Shown one piece after another: positions 15,980 to 24,775 of a stretch of DNA of 42,442 bases. The stretch spans positions 1 to 42,442 of the forward strand of contig JAOZGP010000032.1 in the NCBI GenBank assembly GCA_027491735.1, given 5' to 3'. This stretch comes from Thermoproteota archaeon. Lineage in GTDB: Archaea > Korarchaeota > Korarchaeia > Korarchaeales > Korarchaeaceae. The notes beneath the pieces were generated by a model, which was not told the origin of the DNA, searched no databases, and saw only the letters and a program-made list of their open reading frames with translations. The translations under genes and the position numbers were made by a program. Positions within the stretch are counted from its first letter, which is position 1; every line of letters begins with the position of its first letter.

Positions 15980-17257
15980 ATGTTTGAGATCGCGGATGTT
16001 ATGGCCATGGAGATCCTGGATTCGAGGGGTAATCCTACTCTTAAGACGATAGTGAGGACTAAGGGCGGATATGGATTTTTCTGTGTCCCTTCGGGAGCTA
16101 GTAAGGGGAAAAGAGAAGCTTTAGAGCTTAGAGATGGAGGCAGAAGATTTTTAGGTAGAGGAGTTCTACAAGCAGTGCACAACGTCAATACAAAGATCAA
16201 GAAGCTTGTTCTTGGAAAGGACTCCAGGAGACAGGCCGAGATAGACTACCAGATGATAAGAGCTGATGGCACCCCCAACAAGTCAAGATATGGAGCGAAC
16301 GCTATACTTTCTGTCTCAGGAGCTGTCGCTCGGGCTGCGGCGGATACGTCTGATCTTGAGCTCTACGAATATCTAGGAGGAGTGGGAAAGGTCGTGCTAC
16401 CAGTCCCGTTTATGAATATAATAAATGGAGGTCTTCATGCGGGAAATGAGTTGAACATTCAGGAGTTCATGATCGTGCCCGCGAAGTTCGACACCTTTAG
16501 AGACGCCCTAACAGCTGCCGTTGAGGTCTATCAGACCCTTAAGACTCTATTAAAGGAGAACTTCGGCAAGAATTCTGTAAACCTCGGGGATGAGGGGGGT
16601 TTCTCTCCGCCTATGAGAGAAACTAGAGAAGCCTTGTCCTTCCTCGAGAAGGCAATAGAAAAAGCAGGATACTCCGATTCCGTGTATATGGCCCTTGATT
16701 CTGCAGCCAGCAATTTTTACGATGTAAGCGAGGAGGTCTACAGATTAGACGGAAAAATCCTCAGTTCTGGAGAGCTTCTTGAATTTTATATCGAGCTAGT
16801 GAATGAGTTTCCGATAATAAGCTTGGAGGATCCATTTCACGAGGATGATTTCGAATCGTTTGCTGAGATGACCAAAAGGATAGGAGAGGATGTTCAGATA
16901 GTCGGCGATGACATATTCACAACGAACATGGATAGGTTCAAGGAAGGACTCAGGGTTAGAGCTGCCAACACTCTTCTAGTGAAACCGAACCAGATAGGTA
17001 CAATAACGGAGACAATGGAGGTCTCGAGATTTGCTCAATCTAATGGATATCGGATCATGATAAGCCATAGGTCTGGAGAGACCACGGATTCCTTTATAGC
17101 TGATCTGTCAGTTGGTTTGAGATCCGGTGAGATAAAGGCCGGAGCTCCCGCCAGAGGGGAGAGAGTTGCCAAGTACAACAGACTTCTTGAAATAGAGCTC
17201 ACCCGCCCCGACTCTGAGTACTTCGGAGAGAAAGTCCTTCAGCGAGGAACCTCGTGA
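15980..17257 (+). CDS. eno: Enolase
   Basis: About 425 residues catalysing 2-phosphoglycerate to phosphoenolpyruvate. Clear landmarks are EILDSRGNPT near the N-terminus, the substrate loop GASKGKREALELRDG, GDEGGFSPP, the metal ligands in LEDPFHEDD and VGDDIF, the catalytic lysine in LLVKPNQIGT, and SHRSGETTD. I chose the ATG at 15980, which follows GGAGAG and matches the family N-terminus; an ATG at 15953 would add nine residues. Its last 59 bases are also the antisense of the CCA-enzyme 3' end. Confidence 0.96.
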   Translation: MFEIADVMAMEILDSRGNPTLKTIVRTKGGYGFFCVPSGASKGKREALELRDGGRRFLGRGVLQAVHNVNTKIKKLVLGKDSRRQAEIDYQMIRADGTPNKSRYGANAILSVSGAVARAAADTSDLELYEYLGGVGKVVLPVPFMNIINGGLHAGNELNIQEFMIVPAKFDTFRDALTAAVEVYQTLKTLLKENFGKNSVNLGDEGGFSPPMRETREALSFLEKAIEKAGYSDSVYMALDSAASNFYDVSEEVYRLDGKILSSGELLEFYIELVNEFPIISLEDPFHEDDFESFAEMTKRIGEDVQIVGDDIFTTNMDRFKEGLRVRAANTLLVKPNQIGTITETMEVSRFAQSNGYRIMISHRSGETTDSFIADLSVGLRSGEIKAGAPARGERVAKYNRLLEIELTRPDSEYFGEKVLQRGTS

Positions 17258-18641
17258 AAGGCTCCCTCTTCACCAGTTCCTTTTTTAGAAAAGTCCTGAT
17301 CCCTCTTGGTATTCTCCTGGATTCTCTTTGAGTGAAGATACGTTTTTTTGTTGATGATAATAGCTTAGGAAAACTCCGATCATGTATGTAGCTGGAGATC
17401 AAAGCTACAGCATCCCTCCCTCGTCTGGTCCTGACCACGTACCATCGATCTTCATGTATATATGGTCCGGAGAATACATCAGAGCTGGAGGAGTATTTCT
17501 TCAGAAATTCCTCTTCTCCAAGACCGTTTACCCTTGGACCCTCCCTGAGAACTGCTTTAGGAAGAACCGAGCTCTCAAGCTCAACGGCCACTGCTATTGT
17601 GCTCTTCTCGTCTGTCCATCCAGAGCACCATATAACCTTAAAGTTGTTTTCCTTTAGAAGGATGTTTATCCTCCTGGAGAGGGCTTTAGCCTGGGTCCAC
17701 ATGATTTCTGGGGGAAGATCCACTTCCGAGATCACCACCACGATCAAGTCAGTCCCTCTTGAGGTCATCACAGTCCTGAGCTCCGCCGGAGACAGAGGTT
17801 CCTCCTCTTTCTCTCTGCCGGGTATGGCGAACAAGTCCTCCGTGGGATAGAGAAGCAATGCTCTGCAAGCTGTTGTGAACCTGTAGAACTGAGTTCTGGA
17901 GAGAGGAGCGGCCACATTTCTATTCGGATCTACAGGGTCTATGACTATGAGAGGGTCTCCTTCAAACCTCTCCTCAGCTATAGACCTCGGAACGTTTTTC
18001 TCTATATCTATGTAGACAGGTTCTCTCCAACTGGAGGCTGAGCGTATGAGATCTTCAAAGCCACCATGAGAGAGTATGAGAAGCTCCGTGAGATAGCCGC
18101 TGAATCCCTCGATCTTGGATTCTGCTCCATAAACTCCTACAGCTTTTGCGAAGGACTTTAAGAGCCTAACCTCATCTTTTAAGTGAGGATCAAGTTTTTC
18201 CATTAGATATCTGTGGTGAAGAGGTGTTCTGTCCACCTTGCTCTTCAGGGGTTCTCCGGGATTTATCCTATAGGCGGGGACAAGCTCCACCTCCACACCT
18301 TCCACCAGAGAGATTGTGTAGGGGTGCTCAGCGTACCTTTGTGTGAACGACCCGAAGGCCTCGCGAGCGATGCTCATCACCGTGGTTCCCAAGAGGTTCT
18401 CCGGAAAATTCTTTGGAAAGAGAAGGAATATGTCTATATCAGCCGAGCCAGCTAGCCAAGTATCTCTGGGGACCGATCCAAGTGGAACCACCTCTACTTC
18501 TATATCCCTAGAGGATACCACCTTCTTAACTCTCTCAATTGAGTAGTTCAAAACGCGAAGAACTTTCTTCCTCTCCTCGAGAGAGGGTTTTATCAGTGGA
18601 AGAACATGACTGATAACTTCTCTAAGGTTAGAGGGAGGCAT
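17199..18641 (-). CDS. cca: CCA-adding enzyme, archaeal class I tRNA nucleotidyltransferase
   Basis: A 480-residue enzyme that builds or repairs the 3' CCA end of tRNAs. This is needed here because none of the four tRNA genes encodes CCA. The nucleotidyltransferase head has GSVPRDTWLAGSADIDIFLL near residues 51-70, with the DxD metal ligands. Central and tail domains follow as in the class I archaeal family. The gene overlaps the enolase 3' end by 59 bases in convergent orientation, and its start overlaps the phosphohexuloisomerase gene by 14 bases, so the two are co-transcribed. Confidence 0.93.
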   Translation of the reverse strand: MPPSNLREVISHVLPLIKPSLEERKKVLRVLNYSIERVKKVVSSRDIEVEVVPLGSVPRDTWLAGSADIDIFLLFPKNFPENLLGTTVMSIAREAFGSFTQRYAEHPYTISLVEGVEVELVPAYRINPGEPLKSKVDRTPLHHRYLMEKLDPHLKDEVRLLKSFAKAVGVYGAESKIEGFSGYLTELLILSHGGFEDLIRSASSWREPVYIDIEKNVPRSIAEERFEGDPLIVIDPVDPNRNVAAPLSRTQFYRFTTACRALLLYPTEDLFAIPGREKEEEPLSPAELRTVMTSRGTDLIVVVISEVDLPPEIMWTQAKALSRRINILLKENNFKVIWCSGWTDEKSTIAVAVELESSVLPKAVLREGPRVNGLGEEEFLKKYSSSSDVFSGPYIHEDRWYVVRTRRGRDAVALISSYIHDRSFPKLLSSTKKRIFTQRESRRIPRGIRTFLKKELVKREPFTRFLAEGLSLRSTQSRGG

Positions 18642-19227
18642 GCCTACTCGCCATGTCCTCCTCGCTCTTGCCCAACCTGTAAGCCAGCTCTGATATCAAA
18701 GCATCAAGGAAGATCATCGAGCTCAGCTCGAAAAGCGTTCCCAAGGGGGTTAAGGGCTCATGCTCACCCGAGATCTGCCTAGCCTCGTAGTCTCTAGTAG
18801 CCGAATCGAGAACTCTACCGGGTATAATGACTTTTAAGTCAGCTGTAGATCCTAGCATTGATTCAGGATAGCTCGTTATCGCAACAACATATGCTCCCAG
18901 CTTCTTAGCCTCCTGTGCGATCGTTGTCGTATATCTGGTCTCTCCAGATCCGCTTATGGCGATGAGAAGGTCACCCGTCTTTATCGGAGGAGTTATCGTC
19001 TCCCCAACAACATACACGTTGAGACCTATGTGCATAAGCCTCATCGCAAAAGCTCTGCCGACAAGTCCGGACCTTCCGGCCCCCACCACGAATATCCTTC
19101 TGTCTCCTGTGGTCCTGAGAATCGCCTTTATCATCCTGTTCACAGTAGTCTCATCAATCAAGCGAAGATTCTCACTTATCTTCTCCATAAGCCTGATAAC
19201 CTTTTCCTTTACTGACGCGGAGACCAC
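18628..19227 (-). CDS. hxlB: 6-phospho-3-hexuloisomerase
   Basis: A 199-residue SIS-domain sugar isomerase that interconverts 6-phospho-3-hexulose and fructose 6-phosphate. In archaea the reverse ribulose monophosphate route uses it to make pentoses. VVGAGRSGLVGRAFAMRLMH and LLIAISGSGETRYT are the SIS motifs, and the C-terminal GTLFE-type helix includes the family glutamate. It starts with GTG and a TATA-like run lies 26 bases upstream, so it looks leaderless. The partner hexulose-phosphate synthase gene is not in the window. Confidence 0.9.
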   Translation of the reverse strand: MVSASVKEKVIRLMEKISENLRLIDETTVNRMIKAILRTTGDRRIFVVGAGRSGLVGRAFAMRLMHIGLNVYVVGETITPPIKTGDLLIAISGSGETRYTTTIAQEAKKLGAYVVAITSYPESMLGSTADLKVIIPGRVLDSATRDYEARQISGEHEPLTPLGTLFELSSMIFLDALISELAYRLGKSEEDMASRHASL

Positions 19228-19247
19228 CCAGTAACTTAACCAGCTCA

Positions 19248-19259
19248 GTTAAAAAATAA
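19248..19259 (-). promoter_or_regulatory. TATA element of the hxlB-cca operon
   Basis: On the minus strand this is an AT-rich TTATTTTTTAAC centred about 26 bases before the GTG of the phosphohexuloisomerase gene, which would put the transcript start at the start codon. Confidence 0.5.
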
Positions 19260-19323
19260 TGATCACCGAGCCATGCAGCCTGGTTGGTCTCGAAAAACTC
19301 GGGGGTTTGGAGACTTCCAGGAG

Positions 19324-21150
19324 CTATTTTACTGTAACACTTTTTGCTAGATTTCGCGGCTTATCCGGATCTCTGCTCAGTGAAACTGCCGTGTGATACG
19401 CTAACAACTGAAGTGGAACTACCTGAAGGAGTGGAGACAGCTCCTCCGGAAGTCCTCTCGGACCAACCTCAAGCTTAGTTGTGTATGGAAGCTCTGAGTC
19501 TTTAGTACAGACCAGAATTATGTATGCCCCTCTGGACTTCAGTTCCATGATGTTGCTCAGCATCACATCTTGAAGATCTTTCTTTATAGGAGATACAACA
19601 ACGGCATAAGTTCCTTTTGATATTAGAGCTAGAGGGCCATGCTTATACTCACCAGCCGGAAACCCCTCAGCATGTATGTAACTTATCTCCTTGAGTTTCA
19701 GTGCCCCCTCAAGGGCCGTTGGATAGTTTATCCCTCTACCCATGAAGTAGATGCTGCTCTCCTTTTTCAAGCTTGATGAGAGCTTTTTAGTCTCAATATT
19801 GCTGCTGATTGCGGCTGAAGAAAGGAGATTGGGTATCTTCTTAATCCATGACTTTATCTCATGGGTTCTCTCATCCGGCGACAAGTTCTCTGAGAGAGTG
19901 AGGAATGAGAGGAGTAAAGATAGAACCTCGGCTATGTATGTTTTAGTTGCAGCTACACCTATCTCTGGACCGGCGGATATGAAAAAGACTTCATCTGATT
20001 CCCTAGACAAGGTGCTGCCAGGGACGTTCACGTAAGATAACACCTTCACACCCTTCTCCCTGACCTTCCTGACTGGGGTTAGAACGTCTGCTGTCTCCCC
20101 TGACTGGCTCACAGCTATTACCAAATCGTCATCGTTGAGGGAGTTGTAGTTCCACTCGAGAAACTCAGAAGCAATGGAAACCTCTGAAGGATAACCGAGC
20201 AAATCATTCAGCAGGTATTTTCCTACCAGAGACGCATGATAGGATGTTCCAGCAGCTATAAACACGATTCTACCACCAGATCGGATAGTTCCCTCCAGAA
20301 GATCGGTCACGCGCCTCATGTAACTTTCGTAAGATGTTAGCAGCCTTCTGGCTACATCTCCCTGCTCAAATATCTCCTTGATCATGAAATGAGGAAATCT
20401 TCCCCTGTCGGCCATGGAGAGACCCCAGCTTACCTTGTTGATTTCTCTCCTAACCGGAGTCAGCTTTTTGTGAAGTTTCCATATCCGAACCCCGTCGGGG
20501 GTCAGGGCCGCTATCTCATCTTCGTGCAGATATATGAACTGGTTGGTGAAGCCGAGAAGAGCGGTTATGTCGGATGCACAGTAGTTCTCGAATTTTCCAA
20601 TGCCAACGATCAGAGGCATATGTCTTCTGGCGAGAAATATCCTGTTTTCCCCCTTTATCATGCAAGCAACAGCATACTCTCCTCTCAATCTTTTGATAGC
20701 GTTTATAAAGGCGTCTAGAGGTTCCATACCATTATCAAGAAAGAGCTCGACTAGATGGGGAATGACCTCGGTGTCAGTCTCAGTTCTGAAGATGTGTCCC
20801 TTGAGTTCCTCCTTCATTTGTCTGAAGTTATCTATTGTTCCGTTGTGGACAATCACGACGCGTCCAGAGCAGTCCGTTATTGGATGAGCATTCTCATCGC
20901 TGACTCTTCCATGTGTAGCCCATCTTGTGTGCCCTAGGCCTATCTTACCGGTAAGGCTCATTATTTCCGGATATCTGGAAACGAGCCTCTCTACTGTGCC
21001 TACAGACTTTCGTAGAAAGAGATCTCCGTTCTTAAAGACTGCCAGACCTACAGAGTCGTAACCTCTATACTCCAACAGTTTAAGTGCCTTTACCAGCTTT
21101 TCACCAACGGTAGTTGTATTAGAGGAGATAAGCCCAACTATGCCACACAA
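19324..21150 (-). CDS. glmS: Glutamine-fructose-6-phosphate aminotransferase
   Basis: A 608-residue enzyme that makes glucosamine 6-phosphate from fructose 6-phosphate and glutamine, the first step to amino sugars for surface glycans. The N-terminal glutaminase begins with the catalytic Cys2 (MCGIVGLI) and carries LGHTRWATHG. Two SIS domains follow, with VIAVSQSGETADVL and FMGRGINYPTALEGALKLKE, and the C-terminus ends LAKSVTVK. It starts with TTG seven bases after the gene for a surface-anchored protein, and the two are probably one transcript. Confidence 0.96.
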   Translation of the reverse strand: MCGIVGLISSNTTTVGEKLVKALKLLEYRGYDSVGLAVFKNGDLFLRKSVGTVERLVSRYPEIMSLTGKIGLGHTRWATHGRVSDENAHPITDCSGRVVIVHNGTIDNFRQMKEELKGHIFRTETDTEVIPHLVELFLDNGMEPLDAFINAIKRLRGEYAVACMIKGENRIFLARRHMPLIVGIGKFENYCASDITALLGFTNQFIYLHEDEIAALTPDGVRIWKLHKKLTPVRREINKVSWGLSMADRGRFPHFMIKEIFEQGDVARRLLTSYESYMRRVTDLLEGTIRSGGRIVFIAAGTSYHASLVGKYLLNDLLGYPSEVSIASEFLEWNYNSLNDDDLVIAVSQSGETADVLTPVRKVREKGVKVLSYVNVPGSTLSRESDEVFFISAGPEIGVAATKTYIAEVLSLLLSFLTLSENLSPDERTHEIKSWIKKIPNLLSSAAISSNIETKKLSSSLKKESSIYFMGRGINYPTALEGALKLKEISYIHAEGFPAGEYKHGPLALISKGTYAVVVSPIKKDLQDVMLSNIMELKSRGAYIILVCTKDSELPYTTKLEVGPRGLPEELSPLLQVVPLQLLAYHTAVSLSRDPDKPRNLAKSVTVK

Positions 21151-21157
21151 GAGGGTG

Positions 21158-22462
21158 TCACCCTATTTCTGTAGCTTTTCTTCTCCATACGACAATTATA
21201 ACTGTTATTGTGAGAAGAATTGAAAGCATAGAAACCGAAAGTAGAACAAAGGTCTTTACCAGGTTCTCCTGACTTATCTTCCTCTTCAGAGAATTTAGGA
21301 GCTCTTGAGCTTTGTGGATCTTGTTTAAGTTCTGATAGTAGCTCTTATTGAGATCCAACGGAGTGTCAAAGGTTTTATTCATTTCTAGAACGGCACTCCT
21401 TATGTATTCCTTTATGGCGTTCACGTCCTTACCGCTCGCCCCTAAATACATGAGCTTTGTTAATGAGAAGTTCAGAAAGCTTATCTTGTAGAGTATGTCC
21501 TCCCTGAAACTGGAGATTACTCTAGAGGTCACCTTTTTAGATAAGTTAGTCGCTCTGCATGCATCATTGATTACCGAAGGATTTTCATTTTTGAGCTCCT
21601 GAGAGGCTCTATGAAGTAAGGACTCTGCTTCGCTTAGCATGCTCACAGTTTGATCGTCCACCGAGATTCCCAGTTGAAGGGCCAGATTATAGAACTGTTT
21701 TGATCTGTTAAGCTCTTGAGAGGCTTCCACTATGAATTCAAGAGCTTTTTCGTACGGAAATGATCTCTTAACAGTTACTACAATACTTCTCTCCATCCTA
21801 CCTGATCTATAGTCCAGAACCACACTTATATTCATCTTCCCCTCACGGTTGGCGAGTAAGTCCACTGAGAGGGATCCTGTGGTCTCATTGAGGAGTATGA
21901 TCTTCTGAAGCGATCTGTTGACCATCACATATATGGAGGGCGCGAAATCATCAGGCATGCCCAGGACCGAATAAGTGATGAGTATCCCCAAATGCCTGTT
22001 GACTTGAACCGTTGTGGCGTTGCTCGAGACGTTCAGTTCAGCTGCTATGTTGGGTTCGGAGACAGGAAGAAGATATTTACTCCCGATCAGACTCAACTTC
22101 CCGACATATCGTGGATCGTAAAATGCTGCCTGTGGATACACAGCGTACGCTGAGGGAGCCACCTTCGCCGATATCTTGAAGGTCACCGTGAAGGAGGCGT
22201 TATCGCTGGCGTTGACCACGACCCCAGGCTTCAGGCGCCTGCCAAAAGTACCCCAGGGAGTTAGTATGTAAACCTCCACAATGGTTATCTTGACAGGATT
22301 TTTGTTGACGAAAGTCACGTTGATTGAGCAGGGAAATCCTCGATAACATCTACTACTTCCTGAGATGAAGACCTCAGCGCTGATGTGGCCGCATGAGATG
22401 GTTGATGCGCTTACAAATAACAAAAGCATGAGAAGAAGTGTAAAAACTTGCTTGCCTTTCAT
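21158..22462 (-). CDS. Secreted membrane-anchored protein, unknown function
   Basis: A 434-residue protein not recognised as a named family. Residues about 5-22 form a hydrophobic signal segment. About 200 residues of beta-rich sequence with many N-x-S/T sequons follow, then a helical coiled-coil-like region (about 235-395). One C-terminal membrane helix ends with the basic tail WRRK. It should be displayed outside the cell and anchored at the C-terminus. The many sequons suggest glycosylation, and the next gene in the operon is GlmS, which feeds amino-sugar synthesis. The start lies about 31 bases from a TATA palindrome. Confidence 0.7.
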   Translation of the reverse strand: MKGKQVFTLLLMLLLFVSASTISCGHISAEVFISGSSRCYRGFPCSINVTFVNKNPVKITIVEVYILTPWGTFGRRLKPGVVVNASDNASFTVTFKISAKVAPSAYAVYPQAAFYDPRYVGKLSLIGSKYLLPVSEPNIAAELNVSSNATTVQVNRHLGILITYSVLGMPDDFAPSIYVMVNRSLQKIILLNETTGSLSVDLLANREGKMNISVVLDYRSGRMERSIVVTVKRSFPYEKALEFIVEASQELNRSKQFYNLALQLGISVDDQTVSMLSEAESLLHRASQELKNENPSVINDACRATNLSKKVTSRVISSFREDILYKISFLNFSLTKLMYLGASGKDVNAIKEYIRSAVLEMNKTFDTPLDLNKSYYQNLNKIHKAQELLNSLKRKISQENLVKTFVLLSVSMLSILLTITVIIVVWRRKATEIG

Positions 22463-22489
22463 AGGGCCCGCTTATATTCCCAGCATGTT

Positions 22490-22497
22490 TTTATAAA
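22490..22497. promoter_or_regulatory. Shared palindromic TATA element, divergent
   Basis: TTTATAAA, a perfect palindrome, is centred 31 bases before the ATG of the minus-strand surface-protein gene. It is 32 bases before a TTG (22526) that may start the plus-strand DUF460 gene. Confidence 0.5.
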
Positions 22498-22525
22498 CGA
22501 TTGCCGAACCGTATACCGGATACCT

Positions 22526-24538
22526 TTGTCGGGGACTCCCAGGAAACATCCTGTCGTCATGGGGGTCGACCTGAGATCTGGATCCCCTAGAGCAAAGAAA
22601 GGTGCTCGTTATTCAGTGTGCATAATAAGGCCAGATAAGAGAGTTGAGTTTGAGTCAGCAACACTCTATGATGTTGTGAAGCTCGCTAGGGAATTCAAAC
22701 CAGAAATCCTGGCTACGGACAACATATACGAGCTTGTTAAGGACGTGAAGGAGATATATCATCTCGTGTCTCGTCTGCCGAAGGATACTAGACTTGTGCA
22801 GGTGACCTTCTCTGGATCGAGATCTATGAGCCTGAAGGAGCTAGCTCGTGAGGAGGATATAGACCTCAACCCATTGGATCCCCTGGATGAGGCTAGGGCC
22901 ATAGCTGTTTTAGCCCTCAGAGGGTATGGTAAGGAGATCCTCAGCCTTAAGCCTGAGTGCAGAGTTGTTATCACCAGAAACAGGAGCATAAAGCAGGGGG
23001 GCTCTGGAAGAGAGCGCTGGATGAGGTCTATTGAGGCAGGGATCCTCGAAGAAACAAGGAGGGTCGAGAACCTTCTACAAGAGAAGGGAATAGACTATGA
23101 TCTCTATGCTGTTAGGTCTGTGGGCGGGTTGCGCAGAGCTGAGTTTATAGTTTATGAAGATTACCGTTCTGTTAAGACAAAACTCTCTGGAGAGCTCAGA
23201 GAGAACAACTGGACCCCTGTGAAGATAGCAGTTAAGCCGATATGGGAGAATCGGCTCAAATTCGTGAGCAAAAACATGAGCAGATTTGAAAGGGGGCTCA
23301 TAGTAGGTCTCGATCCCGGTCTCAACTTCGGTCTAGCGATCTTAGATCTGGAAGGCAGAGTGCTAGATCTTAGAACGCTGAGACGCGCGTCAAGATCAGA
23401 GATCATAGAGAGCATATTGGAGTATGGATATCCTCTTATCATAGCAACAGACGTTGATCCTCCTCCCAAGAACGTTGTGAAGATAGCTAAAATCCTAGGA
23501 GTTCGTGTAGAGGTGGCCAAAAGGGACATGAGGTCAAGCGAGAAGTTGGAGCTTGTCTCCAGTTTCTTGGAAAATTCGAGTGTTAGAGCGAAATCTGCTC
23601 ACGAAAGGGACTCTCTGGCAGCAGCGATCAAAGTGTACAAGAAGTTTAAACCTCTTCTCAGTAAAGCCCTGAGCAGATCAGCTGAGCTTGGTTTTAACGT
23701 TGATAAAGAGCTCTTATTTAGAGAGCTCTTGAAAGGAAAGAGTGTTGATGACGCTATAAAATCAGTGGTGTCAAGGAAAACCCCAAAGAAACCCAAAATG
23801 AAGGAGGCCGATAAATCAAAGGAGCAAAGAAGCGAAAAATCTCAGGAAGCTCTCCTCAAAAGGATTGAGGAGCTGGAACTCCTACTGGAACACTATAGGG
23901 AGGAGCTAAGAAAGAAGAATAGAGAGATCCTTGATCTCAGGGAGAGAATTTCCGTGCTTGAAGATAGGAGGTCATTAGAGATTGAGAAAGACAGAAGAAT
24001 AGCTATGAGAGATGAGAGAATAAAGGAGCTCACCAAAGTCCTGGAAGATCAGAGGAGAGAAATAGAGGAGCTAAGGAGGAAAGTGAACGAGGTGAAGGGC
24101 GGCAATGAGTCTGAGGACCTCAGAGACTGGGTTCCTCTAAAAGTTTTGAGTACTCTTTCCGTAAATGAGATGCAGAAACTAGCCCTTGAGGGGAGGATTG
24201 AGAGGGGAGACGTGATCCTCGTCAAGAACATAAGCGGTGCTGGTCTGAGGGCTGCTAGGATGCTCAAGGAGATGGGGGTTTTAGGTATTATTTATAGGTC
24301 CGGAAATCCCTCTCATGAGTTTCTCGAGGAGTTGAGAGGCTATGTGAGGGTGATAGACGGAAGGGATCTTGAGATTCGATGGAGAGGTCTGATTCCATAT
24401 GTTAAGGAGGAATGCATGTTTGATATAATCTCTCTAGACGAAGGAATCCTATTGGATGATTTCGAGAGCATATTAATGGAGATAGAGAACTACAGGAGCA
24501 AGCTTACTAGGACGATGAAGAGACGGTCCTCAGAGTAG
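22526..24538 (+). CDS. DUF460 protein, RNase H-like domain with coiled coil
   Basis: About 670 residues of the archaeal DUF460 (COG2433) family, role unknown. The N-terminal domain contains GVDLRSGSP. A second region GLDPGLNFGLAILDLEGRVL near residues 265-285 looks like an RNase H/RuvC-type strand pair with an acidic residue. A charged coiled coil spans about 430-550. The C-terminal domain follows. The start is uncertain: TTG at 22526 suits the TATA position, while the ATG at 22559 is the next choice. The longest reading frame (from 22448) would run through the promoter and is unlikely. Confidence 0.82.
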   Translation: MSGTPRKHPVVMGVDLRSGSPRAKKGARYSVCIIRPDKRVEFESATLYDVVKLAREFKPEILATDNIYELVKDVKEIYHLVSRLPKDTRLVQVTFSGSRSMSLKELAREEDIDLNPLDPLDEARAIAVLALRGYGKEILSLKPECRVVITRNRSIKQGGSGRERWMRSIEAGILEETRRVENLLQEKGIDYDLYAVRSVGGLRRAEFIVYEDYRSVKTKLSGELRENNWTPVKIAVKPIWENRLKFVSKNMSRFERGLIVGLDPGLNFGLAILDLEGRVLDLRTLRRASRSEIIESILEYGYPLIIATDVDPPPKNVVKIAKILGVRVEVAKRDMRSSEKLELVSSFLENSSVRAKSAHERDSLAAAIKVYKKFKPLLSKALSRSAELGFNVDKELLFRELLKGKSVDDAIKSVVSRKTPKKPKMKEADKSKEQRSEKSQEALLKRIEELELLLEHYREELRKKNREILDLRERISVLEDRRSLEIEKDRRIAMRDERIKELTKVLEDQRREIEELRRKVNEVKGGNESEDLRDWVPLKVLSTLSVNEMQKLALEGRIERGDVILVKNISGAGLRAARMLKEMGVLGIIYRSGNPSHEFLEELRGYVRVIDGRDLEIRWRGLIPYVKEECMFDIISLDEGILLDDFESILMEIENYRSKLTRTMKRRSSE

Positions 24539-24547
24539 TTTTAAATA
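24539..24547 (+). promoter_or_regulatory. TATA element of the S30e-Nop5-FlpA-Trm1 operon
   Basis: TTTTAAATA begins directly after the DUF460 stop codon and lies about 49 bases before the S30e start, leaving a short leader with the strong GGAGGGGGTGA ribosome site at 24576-24585. Confidence 0.5.
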
Positions 24548-24591
24548 AGGGAGAAACCCTCTAGACTTGAGCTAGGAGGGGGTGATATAGC

Positions 24592-24759
24592 TTGCCGAGA
24601 GGTACACATGGTGCGCTCAATAAGGCGGGTAAGGTCAGATCTCTTACTCCTAAGGTTGAGAGGAGTCCTAGAAGAAGCCCTGTTCCTCGGATCAGAGTAA
24701 GGAACAACTACAAGAAGAGATATGTCTTAGGTAGAAAGCCAGGACAGAACCCAACATGA
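24592..24759 (+). CDS. rps30e: Small ribosomal subunit protein S30e (eS30)
   Basis: A 55-residue, very basic protein found by translating the gap between DUF460 and Nop5. The start is a TTG at 24592 after GGAGGGGGTGATATAGC. HGALNKAGKVRSLTPKVE near the N-terminus and the C-terminal NNYKKRYVL match eS30, which in animals is made as the FAU fusion. S30e is found in TACK-type archaea and eukaryotes and, as far as I know, not in Euryarchaeota, so it helps place the organism. The Nop5 gene follows after 16 bases. Confidence 0.9.
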   Translation: MPRGTHGALNKAGKVRSLTPKVERSPRRSPVPRIRVRNNYKKRYVLGRKPGQNPT

Positions 24760-24775
24760 ACTCCGGTGATCCCTT

